From positions 1-31,646 of the forward strand of contig CAKPST010000023.1 of assembly GCA_934183355.1 (NCBI GenBank): a DNA stretch of 31,646 nucleotides, in the 5' to 3' direction. A program made the translations under genes and the position numbers. Shown here in pieces: positions 15,160-23,865 of this stretch. Every line of letters begins with the position of its first letter. Within the stretch, counting starts at the first letter, position 1. Origin of the DNA: an uncultured Prevotella sp. (GTDB taxonomy: Bacteria > Bacteroidota > Bacteroidia > Bacteroidales > Bacteroidaceae). The notes beneath the pieces were generated by a model that worked only from the letters and a program-made list of their open reading frames with translations, made no database searches and had not been told where the DNA came from.

Positions 15160-17856
15160 ATGGAGCAAAAACAACATTACACTGGCTTGAGCGATGCTCA
15201 AGTGCTCGAAAGTCGCAAGATGAATGGTGCCAATGTGTTGACACCACCCGAGAAAGACCCACTGTGGAAGCAGTTTCTTGAGAAATTTGAAGATCCTCTC
15301 ATCTTCATTCTGCTGATTGCAGGCTTTTTGTCTATTGGCATTTCATGCTACGAGTTCTTCGGACTCGGTCATGATGCTACCGTATTCTTTGAACCTGTGG
15401 GCATATTCATTGCCATTCTTCTTGCCACAGGACTTGCCTTCTACTTTGAATTGCAGGCCGACAAGGAGTTCACCATTCTCAATCAGGTCAACGACGACGA
15501 GTCGGTGGAGGTGATTCGCAACAACAATACGACTACCATCCCACGCAAAGATGTCGTCGTGGGCGACATCATCGTCTTGAACACGGGCGAGGAAGTGGCT
15601 GCCGACTGCCTGCTGCTGGAGGCTACATCCCTGCATGTCGACGAGTCGACGCTCACTGGCGAGCCGATGTGTGTCAAGAGTGTTGACGAAAAAGACTTCG
15701 ACGACAAAGCCACCTACCCCACCAACCACGTGATGAAGGGCACTAAGGTGATGGAGGGACATGGCTTATGCCGTGTAATTGCCGTAGGCGACAAGACCGA
15801 ACAGGGCAAGGTGTTTGAGGCTGCACAGATAGACAACAGCGTCAAGACTCCACTCAACGAGCAACTCGACGGACTTGGCAAGCTCATCACCAAGGCGAGC
15901 TATGCCGTGGCTACCCTTATTGTCGTAGGTCGCATCATCATGTACTTCATCACCAACGGCACCGACTGTCTCGACTCGTGGGGCGAAGTGGCTCCGTTCA
16001 TAGCCTACGTGCTACAGACATTGATGATAGCCGTGACGCTTGTCGTAGTGTCTGTCCCCGAGGGACTGCCTATGGCTGTCACACTGAGCCTTGCCTATAG
16101 CATGCGCCGCATGCTTAAGACCAACAACCTTGTGCGCAAGATGCATGCTTGCGAGACTATGGGTGCAACAACAGTCATCTGCACCGACAAGACGGGCACT
16201 CTCACACAGAACTTGATGAGTGTCGACGAGATGAAACAGTATGACGATGTCGACAAGAATGTGCTCTACGAGGGCATCGCCGTCAACTCGACAGCGTCCA
16301 TCGACTTCTCAGATGCTGCCAAACCTCAGATTCTCGGCAACCCTACAGAGGGCGCTTTGCTCATTTGGATGAACAAGCAGGGTGCCGACTACCGTTCGTT
16401 CAGAGACAATGCCAAGACCATTGCCGAGATACCATTCTCTACAGAGCGCAAGTATATGGCTACCATCGTCGAGTCGACCACGCTCAAGGGCAAGCAGGTG
16501 CTCTATGTCAAGGGTGCTCCCGAGATAGTGTATGGACTCTGCGCCGAGTCTGCCGTCAGCAAGGAGGACGTAGACAAGCAGCTACTTGCCTATCAAAACC
16601 GCGCCATGCGAACTCTCGGCTTCGCCTATCAGACGGTGGAAGCTGGTGAGAATGTGGTAGACGGCAACACCATCGTGGCTAAGCGACTCCGATTCATTGG
16701 TGTGGCAGCCATTGCCGACCCCGTACGACAGGATGTGCCAGCAGCCATCAAGGAGTGTATCGACGCTGGCATAAGCATCAAGATAGTCACTGGCGACACA
16801 TCAGGCACAGCCAAAGAGATAGCCCGACAGATAGGACTGTGGGACGACTCTAAGGACACCGAGCGCAACATCATCACCGGTCCGGAGTTTGCTGCATTGT
16901 CGGATGCCGAACTACAAGAGCGCATTCTCGACCTGAAGATTATCTCACGCGCACGTCCTATGGACAAGAAACGCCTGGTGGAGACATTGCAACTGAAGAA
17001 TCAGGTGGTGGCTGTGACGGGCGATGGCACCAACGACGCGCCTGCCCTGCGTGCTGCTCACGTAGGATTGTCAATGGGCGACGGCACAAGTGTGGCTAAG
17101 GAGGCTTCGGACATCACCATCATCGACAACTCGTTCTGTAGCATTGGCAAGGCTGTGATGTGGGGACGCTCGCTGTATCAGAACATACAACGCTTCCTAC
17201 TATTCCAGCTCACGGTCAACGTTACGGCTTGCCTCATCGTCTTGTGCGGTGCATTCATGGGCACCGAGTCGCCACTCACCGTGACACAGATGTTGTGGAT
17301 AAATCTCATCATGGACACATTCGCAGCTACAGCACTGGCTTCGCTGCCTCCATCAGAGAGCGTCATGAACGACAAGCCACGCGATCGCAAGGCTTTCATC
17401 CTCAACAAGCCTATGCTACATGAGATAATTGGCGTGGGTGGAATCTTCTTCTTGATGCTGCTCGTGCTGCTCTACATATTCCAGCATGCCGATGTGACAC
17501 AGCTCACCGACCTGCTCCACTTGCAGTTGGGCGAAAAGGGCGACATGACATCATACGAGTTGACTCTGCTCTTCACCGTGTTTGTCATGACCCACTTCTT
17601 CTATCTCTTCAACGCACGTGCCTTTGAGACTGGTCGCAGCGCTCTGCACTTCAAGGGTTGCAACGGTCTGCTCTCCATTGCAGCTATCATCCTCATCGGA
17701 CAGATTGCCATTGTTGAGATTCCGGGCATACAGCAGTTCTTCAATGTAGAGGGATTGAAGTTCGTCGACTGGGTTATCATCATCATTGGTTCGTCGTTCG
17801 TGCTATGGATACGTGAGTTGTGGCATCTTATTATAAAGATGTTTGCATGCAAATAA
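15160..17856 (+). CDS. Calcium-translocating P-type ATPase (PMCA/SERCA-like, P2)
   Basis: This 898-residue inner-membrane pump has the full P-type layout: cation ATPase N-terminus ('GLSDAQVLESRKMNGANVL'), first helix pair, and actuator domain with 'DESTLTGEP' (161-169). The ion-binding 'VSVPEGLPMAVTLSLA' helix follows (298-312), then the phosphorylation site 'CTDKTGTLTQN' with Asp343, a nucleotide-binding domain, the hinge 'TGDGTNDAPAL' near residue 620, and four to six C-terminal helices. 'PEGLP' in helix 4 and the general length match bacterial Ca2+-ATPases of the plasma-membrane type, which export calcium from the cytoplasm. Specificity is inferred from the family. The gene is downstream of the TerB-like protein with its own -7 box, and converges on clpB across two hairpins. 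Confidence 0.93.
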   Translation: MEQKQHYTGLSDAQVLESRKMNGANVLTPPEKDPLWKQFLEKFEDPLIFILLIAGFLSIGISCYEFFGLGHDATVFFEPVGIFIAILLATGLAFYFELQADKEFTILNQVNDDESVEVIRNNNTTTIPRKDVVVGDIIVLNTGEEVAADCLLLEATSLHVDESTLTGEPMCVKSVDEKDFDDKATYPTNHVMKGTKVMEGHGLCRVIAVGDKTEQGKVFEAAQIDNSVKTPLNEQLDGLGKLITKASYAVATLIVVGRIIMYFITNGTDCLDSWGEVAPFIAYVLQTLMIAVTLVVVSVPEGLPMAVTLSLAYSMRRMLKTNNLVRKMHACETMGATTVICTDKTGTLTQNLMSVDEMKQYDDVDKNVLYEGIAVNSTASIDFSDAAKPQILGNPTEGALLIWMNKQGADYRSFRDNAKTIAEIPFSTERKYMATIVESTTLKGKQVLYVKGAPEIVYGLCAESAVSKEDVDKQLLAYQNRAMRTLGFAYQTVEAGENVVDGNTIVAKRLRFIGVAAIADPVRQDVPAAIKECIDAGISIKIVTGDTSGTAKEIARQIGLWDDSKDTERNIITGPEFAALSDAELQERILDLKIISRARPMDKKRLVETLQLKNQVVAVTGDGTNDAPALRAAHVGLSMGDGTSVAKEASDITIIDNSFCSIGKAVMWGRSLYQNIQRFLLFQLTVNVTACLIVLCGAFMGTESPLTVTQMLWINLIMDTFAATALASLPPSESVMNDKPRDRKAFILNKPMLHEIIGVGGIFFLMLLVLLYIFQHADVTQLTDLLHLQLGEKGDMTSYELTLLFTVFVMTHFFYLFNARAFETGRSALHFKGCNGLLSIAAIILIGQIAIVEIPGIQQFFNVEGLKFVDWVIIIIGSSFVLWIRELWHLIIKMFACK

Positions 17857-17918
17857 GTGCCAATCTGCCACAAATCGCTGCAAGCATTTCAATATCAACC
17901 ATATAGCTACTGGCTGAT

Positions 17919-17958
17919 GGCTGGCAGATAGACAAAAAGCCAAGTTTATCTGCCAGCC
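17919..17958. terminator. Hairpin downstream of the P-type ATPase
   Basis: A perfect 12-bp GC-rich stem (17919-17930 with 17947-17958, 16-nt loop) lies 62 nt after the ATPase stop. No T run follows it on the plus strand, so it may be a 3'-end protecting or Rho-linked structure. Confidence 0.5.
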
Positions 17959-17981
17959 TAAGCCTCACATCTACCATAAAA

Positions 17982-18031
17982 GAAGGGGGAGTTCCCAAAC
18001 TCATGCTCATGAGTTTAGGAACTCCCCCTTC
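17982..18031. terminator. Long bidirectional hairpin between the P-type ATPase and clpB
   Basis: A long stem with a 4-nt loop (18005-18008). The outer 14 bp (17982-17995 with 18018-18031) and inner 8 bp (17997-18004 with 18009-18016) are separated by one C/A mismatch (17996/18017). It lies 16 nt past the clpB stop. On the clpB side it is followed by a short T-rich stretch. Confidence 0.75.
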
Positions 18032-18047
18032 CTTATTGTCTATTCAT

Positions 18048-20636
18048 TTAGTTGCGGAACACCAGTCCGTTGCCATCAGCATCAATAGTGATAGGTTGCT
18101 CGCGCTTTACCTCATCAGAGAGAATCTTCTTAGAGAGGTCGTTGAGCACGCAGCGCTGTATGGCACGCTTTACTGGACGTGCGCCAAACTCTGGGTCGAA
18201 GCCCTCGTCGGCAAGGAAGTCGATGGCGGCAGGCGTAACGTTGAGCGTGAAGCCCTGCGGTTCGAGCATCTTCTTGACAGCGTTCATCTGCAATGTCACT
18301 ACCTGAGCAATCTCTGGCTTGGTGAGTGGCAAGAACATGATGGTCTCGTCGATACGATTGAGGAACTCTGGACGGATGGTCTTCTTCAACATCTCCATCA
18401 CCTTGTTCTTGGTGTCAAGGATGACATGGTCGCGGTTTTGCGGTGTGATGCCGGCAAACTGACCCTGTATGTACTGGCTACCAAGGTTGGAAGTCATGAT
18501 GATGATGGTGTTCTTGAAGTTGACGGTGCGACCCTTGTTGTCGGTCAGTCGTCCGTCGTCAAGCACCTGTAGGAGGATGTTGAAGACGTCGGGATGAGCC
18601 TTCTCTATCTCGTCGAACAGCACCACTGAGTATGGCTTGCGACGCACAGCCTCTGTCAGCTGTCCACCCTCGTCATAGCCAACATATCCCGGAGGCGCAC
18701 CGATGAGACGTGAGACACTGAACTTCTCTTGATACTCGCTCATGTCGATACGTGTCATCATCGTCTCGTCGTTGAAGAGGTATTCTGCCAAAGCCTTTGC
18801 CAGCTCAGTCTTGCCCACACCCGTAGTGCCGAGGAAGATGAAAGAGGCTATAGGACGCTTAGGGTCTTGCAGTCCGGCACGCGAACGTCTCACGGCATCG
18901 CTCACCGCACGTATTGCCTCGTCCTGACCGATGACACGATTGTGGAGCTCTTCCTCCAGATGCAGCAGCTTCTCGCGCTCGCTCTGCATCATTCGCGTAA
19001 CGGGTATTCCGGTCCAACGGCTCACCACTTCGGCGATGTCGTCGGCTGTCACCTCCTCGCGAATCATGGCGTTGCCATCCTGAGTAGACTTGAGCTGATT
19101 CTGTATCGACTTGATGTCGTCGTCGAGCGACTTGAGTTTGCCATAGCGTATCTCAGCCACACGCTCGTAGTTGCCCTCGCGTTCGGCACGTTCAGCCTCA
19201 AACTTCAGCTGCTCTATCTGCTGCTTGTCCTGCTGAATCTTGTTGACAAGCGCCTTCTCGCTTTCCCATTTAGCACGGAACGAACTCTCCTGGTCGCGCA
19301 GTTCGGCAATGTCCTTGTCGAGTTGTGCTATCTTGTCGGTGTCGTTCTCGCGCTTGATAGCCTCGCGCTCTATCTCAAGCTGCTTGAGCTTGCGGGTTAT
19401 CTCGTCGAGTTCCTCGGGTACAGAGTCACGCTCCATACGCAACTTTGCTGCAGCCTCATCCATAAGGTCGATGGCTTTGTCGGGGAGGAATCGGTCGGAG
19501 ATGTAACGCTCTGAGAGTTTGACGGCAGCTATGCAGGCATCATCCTGAATACGCACTTTGTGGTGGTTCTCATAGCGCTCCTTCAGCCCACGGAGTATGG
19601 AGATAGCCGAAAGTTCGTCAGGCTCGTCCACCATGACGGTCTGGAATCGGCGCTCCAGAGCCTTGTCCTTCTCGAAGTATTTCTGATACTCGTTGAGAGT
19701 GGTGGCACCTATGCTGCGAAGTTCGCCACGTGCCAATGCTGGCTTGAGGATGTTGGCAGCGTCCATAGCGCCCTCGCCACCACCTGCACCTACAAGAGTG
19801 TGAATCTCGTCGATGAAGAGTATGATGCGACCATCGCTATTAGTCACTTCCTTGATGACGCTCTTCAAGCGCTCCTCAAACTCGCCTTTGTACTTAGCAC
19901 CCGCTACAAGCGCACCCATATCCAATGAATAGAGTTGCTTGTCCTTGAGGTTTTCAGGCACATCGCCACGAACTATACGCTCGGCAAGGCCCTCGACGAT
20001 GGCTGTCTTGCCCGTACCCGGCTCACCTATGAGTATAGGATTGTTCTTGGTACGGCGCGACAGTATCTGAAGCACGCGTCTTATCTCCTCGTCACGACCT
20101 ATCACCGGGTCGAGTTTGCCCTGACGAGCTTCCTCAACGAGGTTCTTGGCATACTTAGAGAGGCTCTGATAGTTCTCGTCGCCCGACTGCGACTGCACCT
20201 TCTGTCCCTGGCGCAGTTCCTGAATAGCCTTGACGGTGTCTGCCTCGGTCATGCCAGCGTCCTTGAGGATGCGGCTTGCCGTGCTGTTCACCTGCAAGAG
20301 GGCAAGCAGAATAGGCTCGACGCTTGTAAATTCGTCGCCATTCTTCTGTGCAAAGTCCTGTGCTCGCTGCAGCACACTATTGGCGTCGTTGCTGAGATAA
20401 GGCTGACCACCCTGTACACGTGGCAAGCGCTGTATCTCAGAGTCGACAACGCTGTCTATCTGATTGGCATTGACTCCAAGCTTCTGGAAGATGAATGTAG
20501 CAACGTCCTTGGCTTTCACCATCACACCCTTCAACAGATGTACTGGCTCAATGCTCTGCTGTCCCTGGCGCTGTGCAGTGTTGACAGCCTCCTGAACAAC
20601 CTCCTGGGCTTTGATTGTGAATTTGTCGAATGTCAT
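18048..20636 (-). CDS. clpB: ATP-dependent disaggregase ClpB
   Basis: This 862-residue Hsp100 chaperone has the standard length and order. The Clp N-terminal repeat domain is at about 1-145. The first AAA module follows with Walker A 'GEPGTGKT' (204-211), Walker B '[14 protein letters not shown]', and 'RFQ' arginine-finger region. The coiled-coil middle domain (about 405-525) is rich in Glu/Arg/Lys heptads, typical of ClpB and absent from ClpA. The second AAA module has '[15 protein letters not shown]' near residue 605 and '[16 protein letters not shown]'. With DnaK it rescues aggregated proteins in the cytoplasm. The gene stands alone. A repeated TGACA-N3-TGACA element lies about 90-145 nt upstream. 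No CIRCE element is present. Confidence 0.97.
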   Translation of the reverse strand: MTFDKFTIKAQEVVQEAVNTAQRQGQQSIEPVHLLKGVMVKAKDVATFIFQKLGVNANQIDSVVDSEIQRLPRVQGGQPYLSNDANSVLQRAQDFAQKNGDEFTSVEPILLALLQVNSTASRILKDAGMTEADTVKAIQELRQGQKVQSQSGDENYQSLSKYAKNLVEEARQGKLDPVIGRDEEIRRVLQILSRRTKNNPILIGEPGTGKTAIVEGLAERIVRGDVPENLKDKQLYSLDMGALVAGAKYKGEFEERLKSVIKEVTNSDGRIILFIDEIHTLVGAGGGEGAMDAANILKPALARGELRSIGATTLNEYQKYFEKDKALERRFQTVMVDEPDELSAISILRGLKERYENHHKVRIQDDACIAAVKLSERYISDRFLPDKAIDLMDEAAAKLRMERDSVPEELDEITRKLKQLEIEREAIKRENDTDKIAQLDKDIAELRDQESSFRAKWESEKALVNKIQQDKQQIEQLKFEAERAEREGNYERVAEIRYGKLKSLDDDIKSIQNQLKSTQDGNAMIREEVTADDIAEVVSRWTGIPVTRMMQSEREKLLHLEEELHNRVIGQDEAIRAVSDAVRRSRAGLQDPKRPIASFIFLGTTGVGKTELAKALAEYLFNDETMMTRIDMSEYQEKFSVSRLIGAPPGYVGYDEGGQLTEAVRRKPYSVVLFDEIEKAHPDVFNILLQVLDDGRLTDNKGRTVNFKNTIIIMTSNLGSQYIQGQFAGITPQNRDHVILDTKNKVMEMLKKTIRPEFLNRIDETIMFLPLTKPEIAQVVTLQMNAVKKMLEPQGFTLNVTPAAIDFLADEGFDPEFGARPVKRAIQRCVLNDLSKKILSDEVKREQPITIDADGNGLVFRN

Positions 20637-20695
20637 ATTTTATTCTCCTTTCTTGTTGAATGTTTCTTTGTTTACGATTTCACTATCTGATAGCA

Positions 20696-20704
20696 CAAAG
20701 TGTA
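20696..20704 (-). promoter_or_regulatory. Possible -7 element of clpB (imperfect)
   Basis: On the minus strand TA-CAC-TTTG resembles the -7 consensus with one extra base. A TTTG lies 22 nt upstream (20730-20727), inside the TGACA repeat element. Spacing is longer than usual, so this is tentative; clpB may use another sigma factor or an activator. Confidence 0.3.
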
Positions 20705-20723
20705 TGCCCACCTATTTATATCA

Positions 20724-20782
20724 TGACAAAATGACACAAATACATCATCTAAGCAACTAATTAGCTGACAAAGTGACACAAA
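20724..20782. promoter_or_regulatory. Paired direct-repeat element upstream of clpB
   Basis: Two 17-nt copies (20724-20740 and 20766-20782) differ at one base and are offset by 42 nt, about four helical turns. Each is TGACA-N3-TGACA followed by CAAA on the plus strand (TTTGTGTCA-N3-TGTCA for clpB). They lie between clpB and the divergent kelch gene. The arrangement looks like a two-site regulator or sigma-factor recognition region. That function is inferred from the arrangement alone. Confidence 0.6.
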
Positions 20783-20808
20783 AAGGAATGAATCTAAGAA
20801 AGTTTTCA

Positions 20809-20816
20809 TAATTTTG
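20809..20816 (+). promoter_or_regulatory. -7 promoter element for the kelch gene
   Basis: TAATTTTG matches the Bacteroidetes -7 consensus, 53 nt before the ATG at 20870. The -33 region shows no TTG. Confidence 0.45.
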
Positions 20817-20869
20817 TAGGCAGTTTAAGCCTACATTATTATTAACAACAATAAATCTACTATACGAAT

Positions 20870-21967
20870 ATGAAAAGAAAACTCAACCTACTTATGGCGA
20901 TTCTCGTGTCGCTCTTACTTATCATCACAGCCACTACGGCATCAGCCCAGAGCCAAGTGAGCAAGGTAGACGGATTCCCTTCAGCCGAACAAGGCTACTC
21001 ATTGGGCGTGTCGGCATGCTATGCTGGGACTATAGGCAAGTGGATGGTGATGGCTGGAGGCTGCAATTTCCCCACAAAGGGCAACAAGAAATATTATGCG
21101 GGCATCTATGCAGCACCCATAAACGGCACGACTCTCAACTGGCAACTTATAGGAATGCTGCCCGAACCAGCCGCATACGGTGTGACGGTGGCATGTGGCG
21201 ACAGTCTGTTGATGATAGGTGGATGCAACAATGAGCACTCGCTCGCCACCGTATATAGCATACATCTGAACGCTGACGGCTCCAAGGCGCATGTCAACAA
21301 GATGGCTAACATGCCCGTAACTGCCGACAATATGGCTGCTGCTAAATGCGGCGACAAGGTGTATGTGGTGGGAGGCAACCAAAATGGCAAGCCTTCTGCC
21401 GACGTATTGTGTGCCGACATTCACACCAATGGAGCCTGGAACGTGGTGGCTACCATGCCCGGCAGCCCACGTGTGCAGCCCGTCTGTGCAGCATATAATA
21501 ATAAGGTGTATGTATGGGGAGGCTTCTTTGCTAATGGCGAGAGCAGCGTTGTGAACACTGACGGGTGCTGTCTTGACACCAAGACAGCCCAGTGGAGCAT
21601 GCTCAAGGCCCCACGTTCGATGTCGGGAGAAGAGATGACACTCTCGGGTGGCATAGCTTGGAGCGACGGCAAGAAGATATACGCCACTGGAGGAGTGTGT
21701 AAGGACATTTTTCTCGATGCCATTAGCGGCAGATATGAGCGTGTGAAGCAAAAAGACTATCTGCTACAACCCATCGAGTGGTATCGCTTCAGCGGCAATC
21801 TATACGTATATGACGCAGCACGCAACCAATGGAACAAGACCAAATTAGCCCATAATAGTCTGGCACGTGCCGGTGCTGCCGCCGTACCCACAGCCAAGGG
21901 AGTATACTATATAGGTGGCGAACTGAAGCCAGCTCTGCGCACTCCACAAATAGTGCTAATTAAGTAA
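20870..21967 (+). CDS. Secreted kelch-repeat protein, NanM-like mutarotase family
   Basis: This 365-residue protein has a clear signal peptide (hydrophobic 7-24, cut near TASAQ). The mature part is a run of kelch blades, seen as repeated hydrophobic-GG-aromatic or GG motifs: 'MVMAGGCNFP', 'LLMIGGCN', 'VYVVGGNQNG', 'VYVWGGFFANG', 'IYATGGVC' and 'VYYIGGEL'. The 'AGGCNFP' motif and blade order fit the cyclically permuted mutarotase group related to N-acetylneuraminate epimerase NanM, which interconverts sialic acid anomers in the periplasm. Other sialic-acid genes are absent nearby, so the substrate is uncertain. It is divergent from clpB and followed by the 22-bp repeat array. Confidence 0.8.
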   Translation: MKRKLNLLMAILVSLLLIITATTASAQSQVSKVDGFPSAEQGYSLGVSACYAGTIGKWMVMAGGCNFPTKGNKKYYAGIYAAPINGTTLNWQLIGMLPEPAAYGVTVACGDSLLMIGGCNNEHSLATVYSIHLNADGSKAHVNKMANMPVTADNMAAAKCGDKVYVVGGNQNGKPSADVLCADIHTNGAWNVVATMPGSPRVQPVCAAYNNKVYVWGGFFANGESSVVNTDGCCLDTKTAQWSMLKAPRSMSGEEMTLSGGIAWSDGKKIYATGGVCKDIFLDAISGRYERVKQKDYLLQPIEWYRFSGNLYVYDAARNQWNKTKLAHNSLARAGAAAVPTAKGVYYIGGELKPALRTPQIVLIK

Positions 21968-21978
21968 TGTTGTATCAA

Positions 21979-22094
21979 GGGCTTTGTACACTTCGTATTA
22001 AGCCCTCGTACTCATCATACTAAGCCCAGTTACACACCGTACTAAGCCCAGTTACACATCATACAAAGCCCCCGTACTCATCGTACTAAGCCCT
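21979..22094. repeat. 22-bp tandem repeat, five units plus a partial unit
   Basis: Units are 21979-22000, 22001-22022, 22023-22044, 22045-22066 and 22067-22088, with a partial copy at 22089-22094. The unit pattern is AGCCC, a variable block (TCGTACTCAT or AGTTACACAC), then CGTACTA or CATACTA. Units 3 and 4 are nearly identical; unit 1 is the most diverged and starts GGGCTTTGTAC, which is the reverse complement of the unit 4/5 junction (22062-22071) and can pair with it. The period is exactly 22. The array contains the stop codon (22086-22088) of the convergent ATPase gene. Confidence 0.9.
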
Positions 22095-23678
22095 ATAAAC
22101 AACGCCACCTCTTTTTAGCGTCACCCAGTCACTAATGTTTTTCGTTTTACTATCGAAATTAATACCAACTTTAGTCACTGGTAATCCACTCAAAGCAAAG
22201 CGACTTGCGTAGTCTTTGAGTGTTATTTGGTCAAGAGCACTCATTGCGTCACGGTTGAGTTTCAGCTCTATGATATATATACGTGAACGTGTCATCAGAG
22301 CCATATCTATACGTCCAAGTGGAGTATGAACCTCTACACCAACAAGATAATTAGTTAAGAGCGAGAATATTATGAACAACATTTGTTGGTAGTGTCCCTC
22401 TTGATTCTTAACATTACAATGGGGCACAGTGCCAAGAAAAGTCTGCAACAACTGCAAGGCACCATCTATGTCCTCCTCCCTTATTCTCTTTGACATTAAA
22501 GCAATAGTCGTGCCACCGTCTTCCGTGCTATTTTCGAGATATTGCGGCAACAGACTCTCGTATAGCCCAACTCGTATTTCGCGGTTAGGTATATCAAGAT
22601 CATACAACATAGTTTCCTCGTCATACCCCTTTATAGTTATGTAACCGCTTTGATAGAGCAATGGGGTAAGACTGGTCATATTCTCTGTAGGCGCATCAAA
22701 AGCAGACTCTCGTGCCCGCACATTGCCTATCTGCGATGGCGTAACATTAAATTTGCGCATCATCTCAATCAAATATGTCGGCGTTCCTGACGAAAACCAA
22801 TAGGCATCAAGATTGCGATTGTTGAGCGCATTGATTAGACTAAACGGATTGAACATATCGGGCGACGGCCATGTGAAATGATAGCCGTCGTAATGGTTGC
22901 GCAGTTGCTCAAGCGCATGCAGCCTGTCGGTGTCAAGCCTATTGGCTAAAGCATCAATACCTGGGGACATCTGACTGACAATCTCGTCTTCGGTAATACC
23001 ACATATAGCAGCATATTCAGGCAACATACTTATGTTGGCTATATTGTTAAGTTCGCTGAATATGCTAAGTTGGGAGAATTTTGTTATGCCTGTGAGGAAC
23101 ACAAAACGCAGATAGGGGTCGCACATCTTCAAAGGGCTGTAGAAGTTGCGCATTATATTGCGCAAAGCTATCAGCTGTGTATCCTCATGCACCACATCAA
23201 GTAGCGGTGCGTCATACTCGTCGATGAGCACAACAACCTGCTTGCCCGTCTGACGATTGACTTCCATGATTAGGTTTATAAGTCGGGTGTTGGGTGTAGT
23301 AGGATGGTCAACAATATTAAATCGACGTTCTTCTATAGACAGAATGAAGTCGAGATAACTCTCCAGAGCCTCCTTATCCATATGCTTTCCACCTGCCAAA
23401 TCGAAATGTAGCACTGGATAAGAAGCCCATTCTGTTTCAAGATTCTCTATGGCGAGTCCCTTAAACAGCTCTTTGCGCCCCTCAAAATAGCATTTAATGG
23501 TAGATGTCAGCAACGATTTTCCGAACCGCCTTGGGCGACTCAGAAAACAATATGTGCCAGCATTGTTGGCGAGTCTATAGATGTATTCGGTCTTATCGAC
23601 ATACAGATAGTTTCCGCTTCGTATCTTTTCAAATGTCTGTATGCCTATCGGATATCTCTTTTCTTCAGCCATATTCAT
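22086..23678 (-). CDS. AAA-ATPase-like protein with C-terminal PD-(D/E)XK domain (DUF1703 type)
   Basis: This 530-residue protein opens 'RYPIGIQTFEKIRSGNYLYVDKTEYIY', the usual start of the AAA_ATPase_like (PF09820) family. Walker A is in 'SRPRRFGKS' (47-55) and Walker B in 'VVVLIDEYDAPL' (148-159). The C-terminus carries the nuclease-fold motif: Asp458 in 'GRIDMAL', then 'YIIELKL' with Glu471 and Lys473, and 'QITLKDYA', matching PDDEXK_9 (DUF1703). These proteins occur in many copies per genome in Bacteroidales and their role is unproven; defence or mobile-element links have been suggested. The start may be residue 3 (ATG at 23672). The stop codon lies in the 22-bp repeat array. The gene looks complete. 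Confidence 0.9.
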   Translation of the reverse strand: MNMAEEKRYPIGIQTFEKIRSGNYLYVDKTEYIYRLANNAGTYCFLSRPRRFGKSLLTSTIKCYFEGRKELFKGLAIENLETEWASYPVLHFDLAGGKHMDKEALESYLDFILSIEERRFNIVDHPTTPNTRLINLIMEVNRQTGKQVVVLIDEYDAPLLDVVHEDTQLIALRNIMRNFYSPLKMCDPYLRFVFLTGITKFSQLSIFSELNNIANISMLPEYAAICGITEDEIVSQMSPGIDALANRLDTDRLHALEQLRNHYDGYHFTWPSPDMFNPFSLINALNNRNLDAYWFSSGTPTYLIEMMRKFNVTPSQIGNVRARESAFDAPTENMTSLTPLLYQSGYITIKGYDEETMLYDLDIPNREIRVGLYESLLPQYLENSTEDGGTTIALMSKRIREEDIDGALQLLQTFLGTVPHCNVKNQEGHYQQMLFIIFSLLTNYLVGVEVHTPLGRIDMALMTRSRIYIIELKLNRDAMSALDQITLKDYASRFALSGLPVTKVGINFDSKTKNISDWVTLKRGGVVYRA

Positions 23679-23697
23679 TATATTATAATTATATCTA

Positions 23698-23727
23698 CAA
23701 ATTTAATCAATAAATCTGAGTTGACAA
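23698..23727 (-). promoter_or_regulatory. Bacteroidetes-type promoter for the AAA-ATPase-like gene
   Basis: On the minus strand, TTG (23727-23725), 19 nt, then TAAATTTG (23705-23698), 20 nt upstream of the ATG at 23678. Confidence 0.65.
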
Positions 23728-23835
23728 GTTTTTTGGGTCAATAATATTTTCACACTCTATGGCGACATCACACAAAAGGGAAAATGTGAACAACTCTTGA
23801 TATTTTATGAATATGCCTATATAGCTATAAATACG

Positions 23836-23843
23836 TAACTTTG
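23836..23843 (+). promoter_or_regulatory. -7 promoter element for the TolC operon
   Basis: TAACTTTG, a perfect -7 box, 22 nt before the tolC-like ATG at 23866. No -33 TTG lies at the expected distance. This would fit a promoter that needs an activator such as the downstream AraC protein (inference). Confidence 0.6.
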
Positions 23844-23865
23844 CAGTCGAAATAATAATATAGGT

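Noticed and set aside
19935..20690. 251-codon open frame antisense to clpB
   Set aside because: It is the mirror of a strongly conserved coding sequence, with no recognisable domain or promoter; long antisense frames arise from clpB codon bias.
20637..20869. CIRCE/HrcA operator upstream of clpB
   Set aside because: No TTAGCACTC-N9-GAGTGCTAA inverted repeat is present; only the TGACA direct repeats are seen.
21979..22094. CRISPR-like array
   Set aside because: Units are contiguous with a 22-bp period and no unique spacers between them, and no cas genes are nearby. It is a simple tandem repeat.
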